Below, piece by piece: positions 47,207-57,098 of a DNA stretch of 64,000 bases (position 1 is the stretch's first letter; each line of letters begins with the position of its first letter). Source of the DNA: Aeromicrobium terrae. GTDB taxonomy: Bacteria; Actinomycetota; Actinomycetes; Propionibacteriales; Nocardioidaceae. The stretch is from positions 173,894-237,893 of the forward strand of contig NZ_VDUX01000006.1 of NCBI RefSeq assembly GCF_008039565.1, given 5' to 3'. The notes beneath the pieces are model-generated. The model was not told the origin of the DNA. It saw only the letters and a list, made by a program, of their open reading frames with translations, and searched no databases. The position numbers and the translations under genes were made by a program.

Positions 47207-48496
47207 GTGCAGAACAACTCCACTCGACGCTGGCGCAGGACGCTGGCCCTCGGAGCCGCCGCAACGCTGGTCGGTGGCCTCGCCTCCGCCTGCGGGAGCG
47301 ACGACGGCTCGTCGAGCTCCTTGGGCAAGAACGACACCCTCACGATCACGACCTTCGGCGACTTCGGGTACGCCGACGTGATCAAGAAGTGGAACGACGA
47401 CCCCGACCGTCCCTTCAAGATCAAGGAGACCCGCGTCGCGGAGTGGGACACCTGGAAGCAGACCCTCACCTCCGACCTCCAGGCCGGGCACGGACTGACC
47501 GACGTCGTCGCCATCGAGGGCGACGCGATGCCGCAGTTCCTCTCCGAGGGCGCGTCCGACCAGTTCGTCGACCTGACCGACTCCTCCCTCGACAAGCGCT
47601 GGGTCGAGTACAAGTACAAGGCCGGCCAGACCGCCGACGGCAAGCAGATCGGCTATCCGACCGACGCCGGGCCCGAGGCGTTCTGCTACCGCGCCGACCT
47701 GTTCAAGAAGGCCGGGCTGCCGAGCGACCGCGACGACGTGGCGAAGATCTTCGCCACGTGGGACAGCTACTTCGCCGCCGGCCGCGACTTCGTGAAGGCC
47801 ATGCCGAAGACCGCGTGGTACGACGCGAGCGGCTCGATCGCGCAGGCGATGCTGAACCAGGTCGAGTTCCCGTTCCAGACCGCCGACAACAAGATCGACG
47901 TCGAGAACGACGGCCTCAAGAACGTCTACAAGACGGTCACCGACAACGCGAAGACGCTCTCGACCCGCGCCGTCCAGTGGAGCGACGACTGGACCGCGAA
48001 CTTCACCAACGACGGGTTCGCCACGCTGCCGTGCCCCGGCTGGATGTTCGCCAACGTGAAGAGCTCGGCCCCCAAGGTCAAGGGCTGGGACATCGTGGAC
48101 GCGTTCCCGGGTGGCGGCGGCAACTGGGGCGGCTCGTTCCTCGCCGTGCCGAAGACGTCGAAGCACCAGAAGGAGGCCAAGCAGGTCGCCAGCTGGCTCA
48201 CCGACACCGAGCAGCAGATCGGCGCGTTCGAGAAGGCCGGCGCGTACCCGGCCAACCTCGCGGCGGAGGAGCAGCTGACCACCACCGGGAAGCCGGATCC
48301 GTACTTCAACGACGCGCCGACCGCGCAGATCCTCGCGAACCGGGCCAAGGCCGTGCCGCCGGGTGTTCCCTACAAGGGTGACAAGTACTCCGACATCCTC
48401 GGCCTCCTCCAGACCGCGATCCAGCGCGTCGACGAGGGCAAGTCTGCGGACTCCTCCTGGAAGACGTTCACCCAGGCAGTCGCACGACTCAGCTGA
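47207..48496 (+). CDS. ABC transporter sugar-binding lipoprotein (CebE-like)
   Basis: A 429-residue extracellular solute-binding protein of the family 1 type. The signal peptide ends in the lipobox LASAC (Cys29). The mature part begins TLTITTFGDFGYADVIKKWN, has IEGDAMPQFLSEGASDQFVDL and a late VPKTSKHQKEAKQVASWLTD, typical of maltose/cello-oligosaccharide-binding proteins. It is anchored outside the membrane and delivers sugar to the two permeases that follow. The GTG at 47207 has a GGAG ribosome site. The GH1 enzyme in the operon points to a beta-glucoside or cellobiose ligand (inference). It is the first gene of a six-gene operon. Confidence 0.92.
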   Translation: MQNNSTRRWRRTLALGAAATLVGGLASACGSDDGSSSSLGKNDTLTITTFGDFGYADVIKKWNDDPDRPFKIKETRVAEWDTWKQTLTSDLQAGHGLTDVVAIEGDAMPQFLSEGASDQFVDLTDSSLDKRWVEYKYKAGQTADGKQIGYPTDAGPEAFCYRADLFKKAGLPSDRDDVAKIFATWDSYFAAGRDFVKAMPKTAWYDASGSIAQAMLNQVEFPFQTADNKIDVENDGLKNVYKTVTDNAKTLSTRAVQWSDDWTANFTNDGFATLPCPGWMFANVKSSAPKVKGWDIVDAFPGGGGNWGGSFLAVPKTSKHQKEAKQVASWLTDTEQQIGAFEKAGAYPANLAAEEQLTTTGKPDPYFNDAPTAQILANRAKAVPPGVPYKGDKYSDILGLLQTAIQRVDEGKSADSSWKTFTQAVARLS

Positions 48497-48499
48497 CCG

Positions 48500-49525
48500 A
48501 TGACCGACCACCACGACCTCCCCGGGCGGGGACACGGCGGCAGCGCCGTCCTCGACCGGGGAGGTCCCCCACGCCGGCCCCGTGACCCGGGGCCGGCGTC
48601 GACCCCGAGCTGGCGGCACCGGCTCAGCCGCTGGGACCTGAAGGTCTCGCCGTACCTCTACGTGCTGCCGTTCTTCGGTGTCTTCGCCGTCATCGGGCTC
48701 TACCCGATGCTCTACACCGGCTACCTCTCCTTCTTCTCCTGGCCGCGGTTCGGCACCGCGCACGGCGACGCCGTCGGCTGGGCCAACTACGCGCACGTCC
48801 TTCAGGACCCGGTCTTCCGCAAGGCCCTGGTCAACACGATCGGGATCTTCCTGCTCTCGTCGGTGCCGCAGATCATCGTGGCCACGCTCGTCGCCGCGCT
48901 CCTCGACATGAACCTGCGCGGTCGCTCGTGGTGGCGGATGAGCGTGCTGCTGCCGTTCGTCGTCGCCCCGGCCGCGACAGCCCTGATCTTCGGGTCGCTC
49001 TTCGCCGACAAGTCCGGTCTCGTCAACGACGTGCTCGGCGGTCTCGGGCTGTCGCCCGTCCACTGGCACGGCGACCGGTTCGCCAGCTGGACCGCGATCG
49101 CCACGATGGTGAACTGGCGCTGGACCGGCTACAACGCGCTGATCCTGCTGGCCGCCATGCAGGCCGTGCCGCGCGACCTGTACGAGGCCGCGGCGATGGA
49201 CGGCGCGAGCCGCGTGCGCCAGTTCGTCAGCGTCACGCTGCCGTCGATCCGCACGACGATGATGTTCGTCATCATCACGTCGACGATCGGCGGTCTGCAG
49301 ATCTTCACCGAGCCCCGGCTGTTCGACACGAACCTGCAGCACCAGGGCGGCGCCGACTACCAGTACCAGACCCTTGCGATGTACGTGTTCAACACCGCGA
49401 ACAGCGCGGTCGACCCGTATCCGCGTGCCGCGGCCGCCGCCTGGCTGCTGTTCCTGCTGATCATCGGGTTCGCCCTGCTCAACTTCGTCCTCACCCGCGC
49501 GCTGCAGAGGAGGTCGCTGGCATGA
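48500..49525 (+). CDS. Sugar ABC transporter permease (MalF/CebF-like)
   Basis: A 341-residue permease with about six membrane helices starting near residue 55 (YVLPFFGVFAVIGLYPMLYT). It has the family EAA loop EAAAMDGASRVRQFVSVTLPSI (about residues 229-250), which contacts the ATPase. It pairs with the next permease. The first ~45 residues are a polar, Pro/Arg/Gly-rich cytoplasmic segment encoded over a strong DNA hairpin at 48571-48599. The ATG at 48500, 4 nt after the binding-protein stop, is the only good start. No in-frame ATG or GTG occurs before the first helix. Confidence 0.92.
   Translation: MTDHHDLPGRGHGGSAVLDRGGPPRRPRDPGPASTPSWRHRLSRWDLKVSPYLYVLPFFGVFAVIGLYPMLYTGYLSFFSWPRFGTAHGDAVGWANYAHVLQDPVFRKALVNTIGIFLLSSVPQIIVATLVAALLDMNLRGRSWWRMSVLLPFVVAPAATALIFGSLFADKSGLVNDVLGGLGLSPVHWHGDRFASWTAIATMVNWRWTGYNALILLAAMQAVPRDLYEAAAMDGASRVRQFVSVTLPSIRTTMMFVIITSTIGGLQIFTEPRLFDTNLQHQGGADYQYQTLAMYVFNTANSAVDPYPRAAAAAWLLFLLIIGFALLNFVLTRALQRRSLA
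48571..48599 (+). promoter_or_regulatory. Hairpin in the 5' end of the permease gene
   Basis: 12-bp arms (ACGCCGGCCCCG and CGGGGCCGGCGT) with a 5-nt loop lie ~70 bp inside the permease gene and ~75 bp after the binding-protein stop. Binding-protein genes often end in such a hairpin, which raises the level of their part of the mRNA over the permeases. Here it would be read through as coding sequence. Confidence 0.5.
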
Positions 49526-50352
49526 CCCGACGTCCCCGCCCGTTGGTCTACGCGCTGCTCGCGGCGTTCGTGCTCGGCTCGGCGTTCCCGCTCTACTGGT
49601 CCTTCATCATCGGCTCCGTCACGCGCCAGCGGGCGTCGCAGAACCCGCCCCCGCTGCTGCCCGGCGGCCACTTCCTCGACAACGCGTCGCAGGTCTTCGA
49701 CCGCATCGACTTCTGGTCGGCGCTGCTGAACTCGATCCTCATCTCCGGGTTCTCCGCGCTCTCCGTCGTGCTGTTCTCGACGCTCGCCGGGTACTCGTTC
49801 GCCAAGCTGCGGTTCCGCGGGAGCAACGCCGCCATGGTGTTCGTCGTCATGACGATGGCGATCCCGCCGCAGCTCGCGCTGATCCCCCTGCTCAAGGAGT
49901 TCAGCAACCTCGGCCTCACCGGCACCCACTTCGCCGTCGCGCTGCCGTGGCTGGTGACCGCGTTCGGCGTGTTCTTCATGCGGCAGTACCTGGTCGACGC
50001 CATCCCCGACGAGCTCATCGACGCCGCCCGCGTGGACGGGTGCTCGATGATCCGGACGTTCTGGACCGTCGCGGTCCCGGCCGCCCGCCCGGCGATGGCG
50101 ATCCTCGGCCTGTTCACGTTCATGCAGGTCTGGACCGACTTCATGTGGCCGCTCCTGGTGCTCCAGGGCTCCGACGTTCAGACGCTGCAGACAGCACTCG
50201 ACCAGCTGAAGATCGCACCCGGTCAGACGCTCACCGACATGGCACTGCTGCAGGCGGGCACGATCCTCGCCACGGTGCCGCTGCTGTTGCTGTTCATCGC
50301 GACCGGGCGACACCTGGTCACCGGGATCATGCAAGGAGCCGTGAAGGGATGA
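49522..50352 (+). CDS. Sugar ABC transporter permease (MalG/CebG-like)
   Basis: A 276-residue permease with six expected membrane helices and the EAA loop DELIDAARVDGCSMIRTFWTVAVPAARP (about residues 168-195). It forms the membrane channel with the preceding permease. The ATG at 49522 overlaps the previous stop codon as ATGA after an AGGAGG ribosome site. It ends ILATVPLLLLFIATGRHLVTGIMQGAVKG, the usual MalG-like C-terminus. It overlaps the beta-glucosidase gene by 4 nt. Confidence 0.92.
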   Translation: MTRRPRPLVYALLAAFVLGSAFPLYWSFIIGSVTRQRASQNPPPLLPGGHFLDNASQVFDRIDFWSALLNSILISGFSALSVVLFSTLAGYSFAKLRFRGSNAAMVFVVMTMAIPPQLALIPLLKEFSNLGLTGTHFAVALPWLVTAFGVFFMRQYLVDAIPDELIDAARVDGCSMIRTFWTVAVPAARPAMAILGLFTFMQVWTDFMWPLLVLQGSDVQTLQTALDQLKIAPGQTLTDMALLQAGTILATVPLLLLFIATGRHLVTGIMQGAVKG

Positions 50353-51833
50353 CGTCCACCGCCCAGCCCACGACTGCACCGCACCGAGCGGACGTCCTGT
50401 CGTTCCCGCCCGGGTTCCTCTGGGGCGCGGCGACCGCGTCGTACCAGATCGAGGGCGCCCACGACGTCGACGGGAGATCCCCGTCGATCTGGGACACGTT
50501 CGCCCGGACCCCCGGCGCCGTGCTCGGCGGCGACACCGGCGACGTCGCGTGCGACCACTTCCACCGCGTGCCGGAGGACGTCGCGCTGATGAAGCGGCTG
50601 GGCCTGACGTCGTACCGGTTCTCCACCGCGTGGCCGCGGGTCCGCCCGGACGGTGGCGCGGTCGAGCAGCGCGGCGTGGACTTCTACGCGCGACTCGTCG
50701 ACGAGCTGCTCGAGGCCGACATCGTGCCGTGGCTGACCCTGTACCACTGGGACCTCCCGCAGACCCTCGAGGACGCCGGCGGCTGGACGAACCGCGACAC
50801 GGCGTACCGCTTCGTCGAGTACGCGCTCACGATGTACGACGCGCTCGGCGACCGCGTCCCGTACTGGACGACGCTGAACGAGCCGTGGTGCTCCGCGTTC
50901 CTCGGCTACACCGGCGGGCACCACGCGCCCGGACGTCAGGAGGGCGCCGCCGGTCTCGTCGCCGCGCACCACCTGATGCTCGCCCACGGACTCGTGGTCC
51001 GGGAGCTGCGTAGCCGCGGCGCGGCCCCGGACCACGGCCGACACCTGGGGATCACCCTCAACATGACGGTCGCCGACCCCTACGACCCGGCCGACCCGGC
51101 CGACGTCGAGGCCGCCCGGCGGCTCGACGGCTTCTTCAACCGGGTGTTCCTCGAGCCGATCCTCACCGGCCGGTACGCCGACGACCTGCACACCGACACC
51201 GAGGGCTGCACGTTCGAGGGCCGGCCGTGGCAGGACTGGGTCCAGGACGGCGACCTCGAGGTGATCAACCAGACGCTCGACGTGCTCGGCGTGAACTACT
51301 ACCACGGCGACGGCGCGAGCGGCCGTGCCCACGACCAGGTCCTGGGGGCGGACGTCGTCCACCCGGAGCGGCCCACGCTCCCGCCGTACCCGGACGGCCG
51401 TGCCATCACGTTCCCCGACCGCGGGCTCCCGACGACCGACATGGGCTGGGAGGTCCAGCCGGAGGCACTCACCCGGCTGTTGCTGCGGCTCCGCGACACC
51501 TACGACCTCCCGCCGCTGTACGTCACCGAGAACGGCGCGGCGTACGACGACGTCGTCACGCCGGACGGCGCGGTGCACGACGAGGAGCGTCGCGCCTACC
51601 TGGAGTCGCACGTCCGGGCGATCCACGCGGCGATCGACCAGGGCGTCGACGTCCGCGGCTACTTCGCGTGGTCGTTGCTGGACAACTTCGAGTGGGCCTA
51701 CGGTTACCGCCAGCGGTTCGGCATCGTGCACGTCGACTACGAGACGCTGCGCCGGACCCCCAAGGACAGTGCTCTCTGGTACGCCCGTCTCGCCGCGTCG
51801 GGCCGGTTGCCGGTCGACGGAGGTGACGGATGA
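50349..51833 (+). CDS. Beta-glucosidase, glycoside hydrolase family 1 (BglC-like)
   Basis: A 494-residue GH1 retaining enzyme. The N-terminal signature FLWGAATASYQIEGA is at about residues 23-37, the acid/base is Glu178 in TLNEP, and the nucleophile is Glu394 in YVTENG, then the aglycone region FAWSLLDNFEWAYGY. It has no signal peptide, so it cleaves imported beta-glucosides in the cytoplasm. The ATG at 50349 overlaps the permease stop. Together with the transporter and LacI regulator it closely resembles the Streptomyces cebEFG-bglC system for cellobiose uptake; the substrate is inferred from that analogy. Confidence 0.93.
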   Translation: MTSTAQPTTAPHRADVLSFPPGFLWGAATASYQIEGAHDVDGRSPSIWDTFARTPGAVLGGDTGDVACDHFHRVPEDVALMKRLGLTSYRFSTAWPRVRPDGGAVEQRGVDFYARLVDELLEADIVPWLTLYHWDLPQTLEDAGGWTNRDTAYRFVEYALTMYDALGDRVPYWTTLNEPWCSAFLGYTGGHHAPGRQEGAAGLVAAHHLMLAHGLVVRELRSRGAAPDHGRHLGITLNMTVADPYDPADPADVEAARRLDGFFNRVFLEPILTGRYADDLHTDTEGCTFEGRPWQDWVQDGDLEVINQTLDVLGVNYYHGDGASGRAHDQVLGADVVHPERPTLPPYPDGRAITFPDRGLPTTDMGWEVQPEALTRLLLRLRDTYDLPPLYVTENGAAYDDVVTPDGAVHDEERRAYLESHVRAIHAAIDQGVDVRGYFAWSLLDNFEWAYGYRQRFGIVHVDYETLRRTPKDSALWYARLAASGRLPVDGGDG

Positions 51834-52870
51834 GCGACGAGCCCGACGTCGACGCGCCGTCGCCACGCGGTGCCGCCACCCTGGACGAGGTCGCGCGCCT
51901 CGCCGGGGTCAGCCGCGCGACCGCGTCGCGCGCGATCAACGGCGGCAGCCGGGTGAGCGAGCGCGCGCGGGTGGCGGTCGACGACGCCGTCCGGCGCCTC
52001 GGCTACACGCCGAACCTCGCGGCCAGGTCGCTGGTCACCCGTCGCACCGGCTCCGTCGCGCTCGTCGTCCCCGAGCCGGACGAGCGAGTGTTCTCCGACC
52101 CGTTCTTTGCCCGCACCCTGCACGTCGTCACCCGCGTCCTCTCCGAGCGCGACCTCCAGGTGGTGCTGCTGATCGCCGGCCCGGGCGAGCAGGAGGAGCG
52201 GATGCTCCGCTACCTGCGCAACCGGCACAGCGACGGCGCGATCGTCGTCTCGCACCACCGGCGTGACTCGTTCGCCGACCAGCTCGTGTCGCTCGGCCTG
52301 CCGGCCTCGTTCATCGGCCGGCCGTGGCGGCACGACGACGAGGTCTCCTGGGTCGACACAGACAACGTCGCCGGCGGGCGCGAGGCGGCCCGGCTCCTGC
52401 AGGAGCGCGGGTGCCGCCGGATCGCGACGATCGCCGGACCGGCCGACATGACCGCCGGCGTCGACCGCCTCGAGGGCTGGCGGCAGGCGATGGCCGACGC
52501 CGGGCACGCGGACGACGCGGTCGCGCGCGGCGACTTCACCATCGAGGGCGGCGAGGCGGCCTGCAAGCAGCTGCTGGCGGAGCACCCCGACGTCGACGGC
52601 ATCGCCGTCGCGTCGGACCTGATGGCGCTCGGCGCCCTGCGCGTGCTCTCGGCCGCCGGGCGGCGCGTGCCCGACGACGTCGCCGTCACCGGCTACGACG
52701 ACCTCGGCGTCGCCGAGCGGTCGGACCCGCCGCTCACCACCCTGAGCAACCCGATCTCCGAGATGGCCGCCGAGGCGGCGCGTCTCCTCCTCGCCCAGCT
52801 CGAGGGCGGCTCCGCGGCCCCCCGCCGCGTCGTCTTCGCGCCCACCCTCGTGCGGCGGGCGTCCGCATGA
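51830..52870 (+). CDS. LacI family transcriptional regulator (CebR-like)
   Basis: A 346-residue LacI repressor. The helix-turn-helix is at residues 16-38 (TLDEVARLAGVSRATASRAI), followed by the hinge helix with ARSLVTRRTGS and a periplasmic-binding-like sugar domain (VALVVPEPDERVFSDPFFARTL). It is encoded inside the operon it likely controls, after the beta-glucosidase (ATGA overlap). The GCGC-centred operators at 47051-47064 and 47139-47152 match its family's usual sites, and the CebR analogy predicts cellobiose or a cello-oligosaccharide as inducer. Confidence 0.93.
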   Translation: MSDEPDVDAPSPRGAATLDEVARLAGVSRATASRAINGGSRVSERARVAVDDAVRRLGYTPNLAARSLVTRRTGSVALVVPEPDERVFSDPFFARTLHVVTRVLSERDLQVVLLIAGPGEQEERMLRYLRNRHSDGAIVVSHHRRDSFADQLVSLGLPASFIGRPWRHDDEVSWVDTDNVAGGREAARLLQERGCRRIATIAGPADMTAGVDRLEGWRQAMADAGHADDAVARGDFTIEGGEAACKQLLAEHPDVDGIAVASDLMALGALRVLSAAGRRVPDDVAVTGYDDLGVAERSDPPLTTLSNPISEMAAEAARLLLAQLEGGSAAPRRVVFAPTLVRRASA

Positions 52871-52916
52871 CCCCGAACCTCCCGGTGCGCCGGGACCGAT
52901 CCTGGAGAATTCCCTG

Positions 52917-53981
<1,065 letters not shown>

Positions 53982-54020
53982 CGGCGGCATATCGAGGCGT
54001 CTCGAGGCGTTGCACCTGGT

Positions 54021-55076
54021 GTGGAGGTCCTCGAGAGTCTCGTGATCGGCGCCGGCCAGGCCGGCCTCTCGACGTCGTTCCACCTGTCGCGGCTCGGCAT
54101 CGACCACGTCGTCCTCGACGCCGACGACCAGCCCGGCGGTGCGTGGCAGCACCGGTGGGACTCGCTCTCGATGGCCGACGTGCACGGCATCGCCGACCTG
54201 CCCGGCGCCCCGGTGCCGCCGGCCGACGAGCACGAGCGCGCCAACGTCTTCGTGCCCCGATACTTCGCGACGTACGAGCGCGAGCACGACCTCCCGGTGA
54301 TCCGCCCGGTCAGCGCCGACCGCGTGACGGGTGTGCGTGACCTGCTGCGCGTCGAGGCCGGCGACCGCTCCTGGCTGACCCGCACGCTCGTCAACGCGAC
54401 CGGCACGTGGAGCCATCCGTTCGTGCCGCACTACCCCGGCATCGAGACGTTCGCCGGCACCCAGCTGCACACCGTCGACTACCCGGGCCGCGAGGCGTTC
54501 GCCGGCCAGCGGGTGCTCGTCGTCGGCGGCGGGGCATCCGCCGTCCAGTTCCTCGGCGAGATCGCCCCGATCGCCGACACCGTCTGGGTCACCCGCCGCG
54601 AGCCGGTGTGGCGCACCGACGACTTCACCCCCGAGGTCGGCCGGGCCGTCGTGGCCAAGGTCGAGGAGCGGGTGCGCCGCGGCCTGCCACCGCGCAGCGT
54701 CGTGAGCGTCACCGGCCTGGGCCTGCGTCCGCAGGAGATGGAGGCCGCGCGGCTCGGCGCGTACGAGCGCCGGCCGATGTTCGAGCGCATCGAGCCGGAC
54801 GGCGTCCGCTGGGCCGACGGCACGTTCGAGCGCGTCGACGTCATCCTCTGGGCCACCGGGTTCCGCCACGCGATCGAGCACCTAGCGCCGCTGCACCTCC
54901 GGAGCTCGCTCGGCGGCATCCAGCTGGACGGCACCACGGCGGTCGCCGATCCGCGCGTCCAGCTCGTCGGCTACGGACCGTCCGCGTCGACGATCGGCGC
55001 CAACCGGGCCGGTCGCGCCGCGGCCGTCGCCGTCCGCCGGTACCTCGCCGAGGAGGCCCAGCCCGTCAGCGCGTGA
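54021..55076 (+). CDS. NAD(P)/FAD-dependent oxidoreductase (flavin monooxygenase-like)
   Basis: A 351-residue flavoprotein with the FAD loop GAGQAG (residues 10-15), WHS/T-like region and a second Rossmann loop GGGASAV. The FMO/BVMO fingerprint is altered: FAGTQLHTVDY, with Tyr where Baeyer-Villiger enzymes have Trp. It is shorter than the enzyme at 13477 and closer to CzcO-like/thioredoxin-reductase-like flavoproteins. The GTG start is at 54021, just after a tandem TCGAGGCGT repeat (53992-54010). The function is unknown. It converges with the oxidase gene with an 11-nt 3' overlap. Confidence 0.83.
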   Translation: MEVLESLVIGAGQAGLSTSFHLSRLGIDHVVLDADDQPGGAWQHRWDSLSMADVHGIADLPGAPVPPADEHERANVFVPRYFATYEREHDLPVIRPVSADRVTGVRDLLRVEAGDRSWLTRTLVNATGTWSHPFVPHYPGIETFAGTQLHTVDYPGREAFAGQRVLVVGGGASAVQFLGEIAPIADTVWVTRREPVWRTDDFTPEVGRAVVAKVEERVRRGLPPRSVVSVTGLGLRPQEMEAARLGAYERRPMFERIEPDGVRWADGTFERVDVILWATGFRHAIEHLAPLHLRSSLGGIQLDGTTAVADPRVQLVGYGPSASTIGANRAGRAAAVAVRRYLAEEAQPVSA

Positions 55077-56085
55077 GGAACGACGCGTCGAGGTCGCGGG
55101 CGTTCGGGCAGCCGAGCAGGGCCAGCGTCGTGTCGAGCTCATCGTGCAGCTGGGTGAGCACGGCCTCCGCGCCGGCCTGACCGTTCTGCGCGAGACCCCA
55201 GAGCACCGGCCGCCCGACGAGCACCGCGTCGGCGCCGAGGCACAGCGCCTTGGCGACGTCCCAGCCGCGACGGATGCCGCCGTCGACGAGCACGTCGGCC
55301 CGGCCGGCGACAGCATCGACGACGGGCGGCAGGGCGTCGGCCCCCGAGAGGACGGTGTCGAGCTGGCGGCCGCCGTGGTTGCTCACGACGATCCCGGCTG
55401 CGCCGACGTCGACGGCCCGCTCGGCGTCGTCCGGCCGCAGGATGCCCTTGAGCAGCAGCGGCATGCCGGCCGCGTCGGTGAACTCACCGATGTCGTCCCA
55501 GGTGAGCGACGGGTCGTGCATCGCGAACAGCTCGCTCGTGGTCATCGACTCACCCGTGGGATTGATCGCCAGCGGATGAGTGACGCTGAAGCCCGTGCGC
55601 CGGTCACGCTCGCGCCAGCCGCCCACCGGGAAGTCGACGGTGACGACAAGCGCCTCGTACCCGTGCTCACGGGCCTGCGCGACGAGGTCGAGCGAGACCT
55701 GCCGGTCCTTGAACACGTAGAGCTGGAACCACCGGCGTGCGTCCGGCGCCGCGGCCGCGACGTCGGCGATGCTCGTCGTGCTCTGCGAGGAGAGGACGAA
55801 CGTGGAGTCGGTGGCGGCCGCCGCCCGAGCCGTGCCGGACTCGCCGTCCTCGTGCGCGTGTCGCTGGTACGCCATCGGCGCGACGACGACCGGGTGCGGC
55901 AGCCGTTGACCGAGCACGGTGACCGACGCGTCGCGGCTCGAGACGTCGACCAGCACCTGCGGACTCAGCCGGATCCGCGACCACGACGCCTCGTTGTCGC
56001 GCAGCGTGAGCTCGTCGCCGGCACCACCCGCGAAGTATCCGTGCGCCCCCTCGCCCAGCAGCGCGATGAGCTCGGCGTCGTCCAT
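55066..56085 (-). CDS. FMN-dependent alpha-hydroxy-acid oxidase (lactate/glycolate oxidase family)
   Basis: A 339-residue TIM-barrel flavoprotein. FMN and substrate residues appear in VVVAPMAYQRHAHEDGE (early), LVVTVDFPVGGWRERDRR (middle) and LLKGILRPDDAERAVDVGAAGIVVSNHGGRQLD (catalytic His in SNHGGR), then VDGGIRRGWDVAKALCLGADAVLVGRP, which binds the FMN phosphate. It oxidises an L-2-hydroxy acid to the 2-oxo acid, with oxygen or a quinone as acceptor. The substrate (lactate, glycolate or a longer hydroxy acid) is unclear. It stands alone on the minus strand. Confidence 0.9.
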   Translation of the reverse strand: MDDAELIALLGEGAHGYFAGGAGDELTLRDNEASWSRIRLSPQVLVDVSSRDASVTVLGQRLPHPVVVAPMAYQRHAHEDGESGTARAAAATDSTFVLSSQSTTSIADVAAAAPDARRWFQLYVFKDRQVSLDLVAQAREHGYEALVVTVDFPVGGWRERDRRTGFSVTHPLAINPTGESMTTSELFAMHDPSLTWDDIGEFTDAAGMPLLLKGILRPDDAERAVDVGAAGIVVSNHGGRQLDTVLSGADALPPVVDAVAGRADVLVDGGIRRGWDVAKALCLGADAVLVGRPVLWGLAQNGQAGAEAVLTQLHDELDTTLALLGCPNARDLDASFLTR

Positions 56086-56201
56086 GGGTGCACGCTACCC
56101 ATCTGAGAATTAGTTGAACCTTGAGACAATCGCCCAGAACTTTCCTACCGTCGAGTAATCGCCGGCGGGGTGCCGGTGAACACTCTCAAGGGGGATTCTT
56201 C

Positions 56202-57083
56202 ACGCATCGCACTACTCGCTGCCTTGCCGCTCTGGCCGGCAGCCTGGTCGCCGGCGCGGCACTGATCTCGCCGGCGTCCGCCGCGGAACCCACGGGACCG
56301 TGGGCTCCGTTCAGCCACTGCCCGGTCGACGACCCGCAGCTGATGAACGCGCCACCGTCGACGTTCGGCGCGGCCTGCGTGTCGTCAGTCGCGCAGACCG
56401 GGTCGTTCACCATCGGCGGCACGAAGGTCACCACGGGGCTCACGGAGCTGCAGCTGGGTGCCACCGGCACCGCGGACGACAACAGCACCGTGATCGTCCC
56501 GGCCACCGACGGCAGGACGCTCGTGTCCGACACGGTGACCGTCCCCGGCGGTCTCCTCGGACTGGAGCTCCCGGAGGACGGGGCCGGTCTCGGTGCCGTC
56601 CTGAACCGACTGCTGTCCGGCCCGCCGCTCGGCGTGCAGGCGACGGTCGAGCTGGCCGGCCTCCCGTCGGACTTCGACGGTGGTGCGGCCCTCGGTTCGG
56701 GCGGCTCGATCGTCACGCTCCCCGTCCGGGTCCATCTGCAGAACGCGATCCTCGGCAGCCGGTGCTACATCGGCTCGGCGAAGGACCCGATCCTGCTGAA
56801 GCCCATGCTCCAGACGGCGCCGGAGAACATCTCGACGGCGCTCTTCTCCGGCGGGTTCATCGTGGGTCTCACCGCGACCCTGGGTGACGACACCTTCACG
56901 GTGCCCGAGGCGCACGGCTGCGGCCCGCTCAACCTGCTCGACAAGGTGATCAACGCGAAGCTGGGCCTTCCCTCGGCGTCGGGTGCGAACCACCTCGTGC
57001 TGAGCGACGCGCGACTCAGCGTCGCGCTGACGCAGCAGGGCGGCCAGGTGCTGCACGACGCCTGGCACGCCGCCGCGCAGTAG
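56202..57083 (+). CDS. Secreted protein of unknown function with apparent ACG start
   Basis: A 293-residue exported protein. The signal peptide follows HRTTRCLAALAG, has a hydrophobic core and ends near SASAA (about residue 28). The mature domain has six cysteines and beta-rich repeats of Thr/Gly/Val; no family was recognised. A strong ribosome site (AAGGGGGA at 56188-56195) sits just 6 bp before ACG at 56202, which is exactly where an ATG would be expected; no ATG, GTG or TTG start exists at a sensible distance in frame. The nearest start is a TTG 81 bp upstream (56121), which would add a non-signal-like N-terminus. Either ACG is used or ATG mutated to ACG. Confidence 0.7.
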   Translation, partial: THRTTRCLAALAGSLVAGAALISPASAAEPTGPWAPFSHCPVDDPQLMNAPPSTFGAACVSSVAQTGSFTIGGTKVTTGLTELQLGATGTADDNSTVIVPATDGRTLVSDTVTVPGGLLGLELPEDGAGLGAVLNRLLSGPPLGVQATVELAGLPSDFDGGAALGSGGSIVTLPVRVHLQNAILGSRCYIGSAKDPILLKPMLQTAPENISTALFSGGFIVGLTATLGDDTFTVPEAHGCGPLNLLDKVINAKLGLPSASGANHLVLSDARLSVALTQQGGQVLHDAWHAAAQ

Positions 57084-57098
57084 GTACGACTCGGTGGG

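Noticed and set aside
47150..49342. A 730-codon minus-strand open frame opposite the sugar ABC operon
   Set aside because: It lies antisense to well-supported binding-protein and permease genes and covers the operators. It is a shadow.
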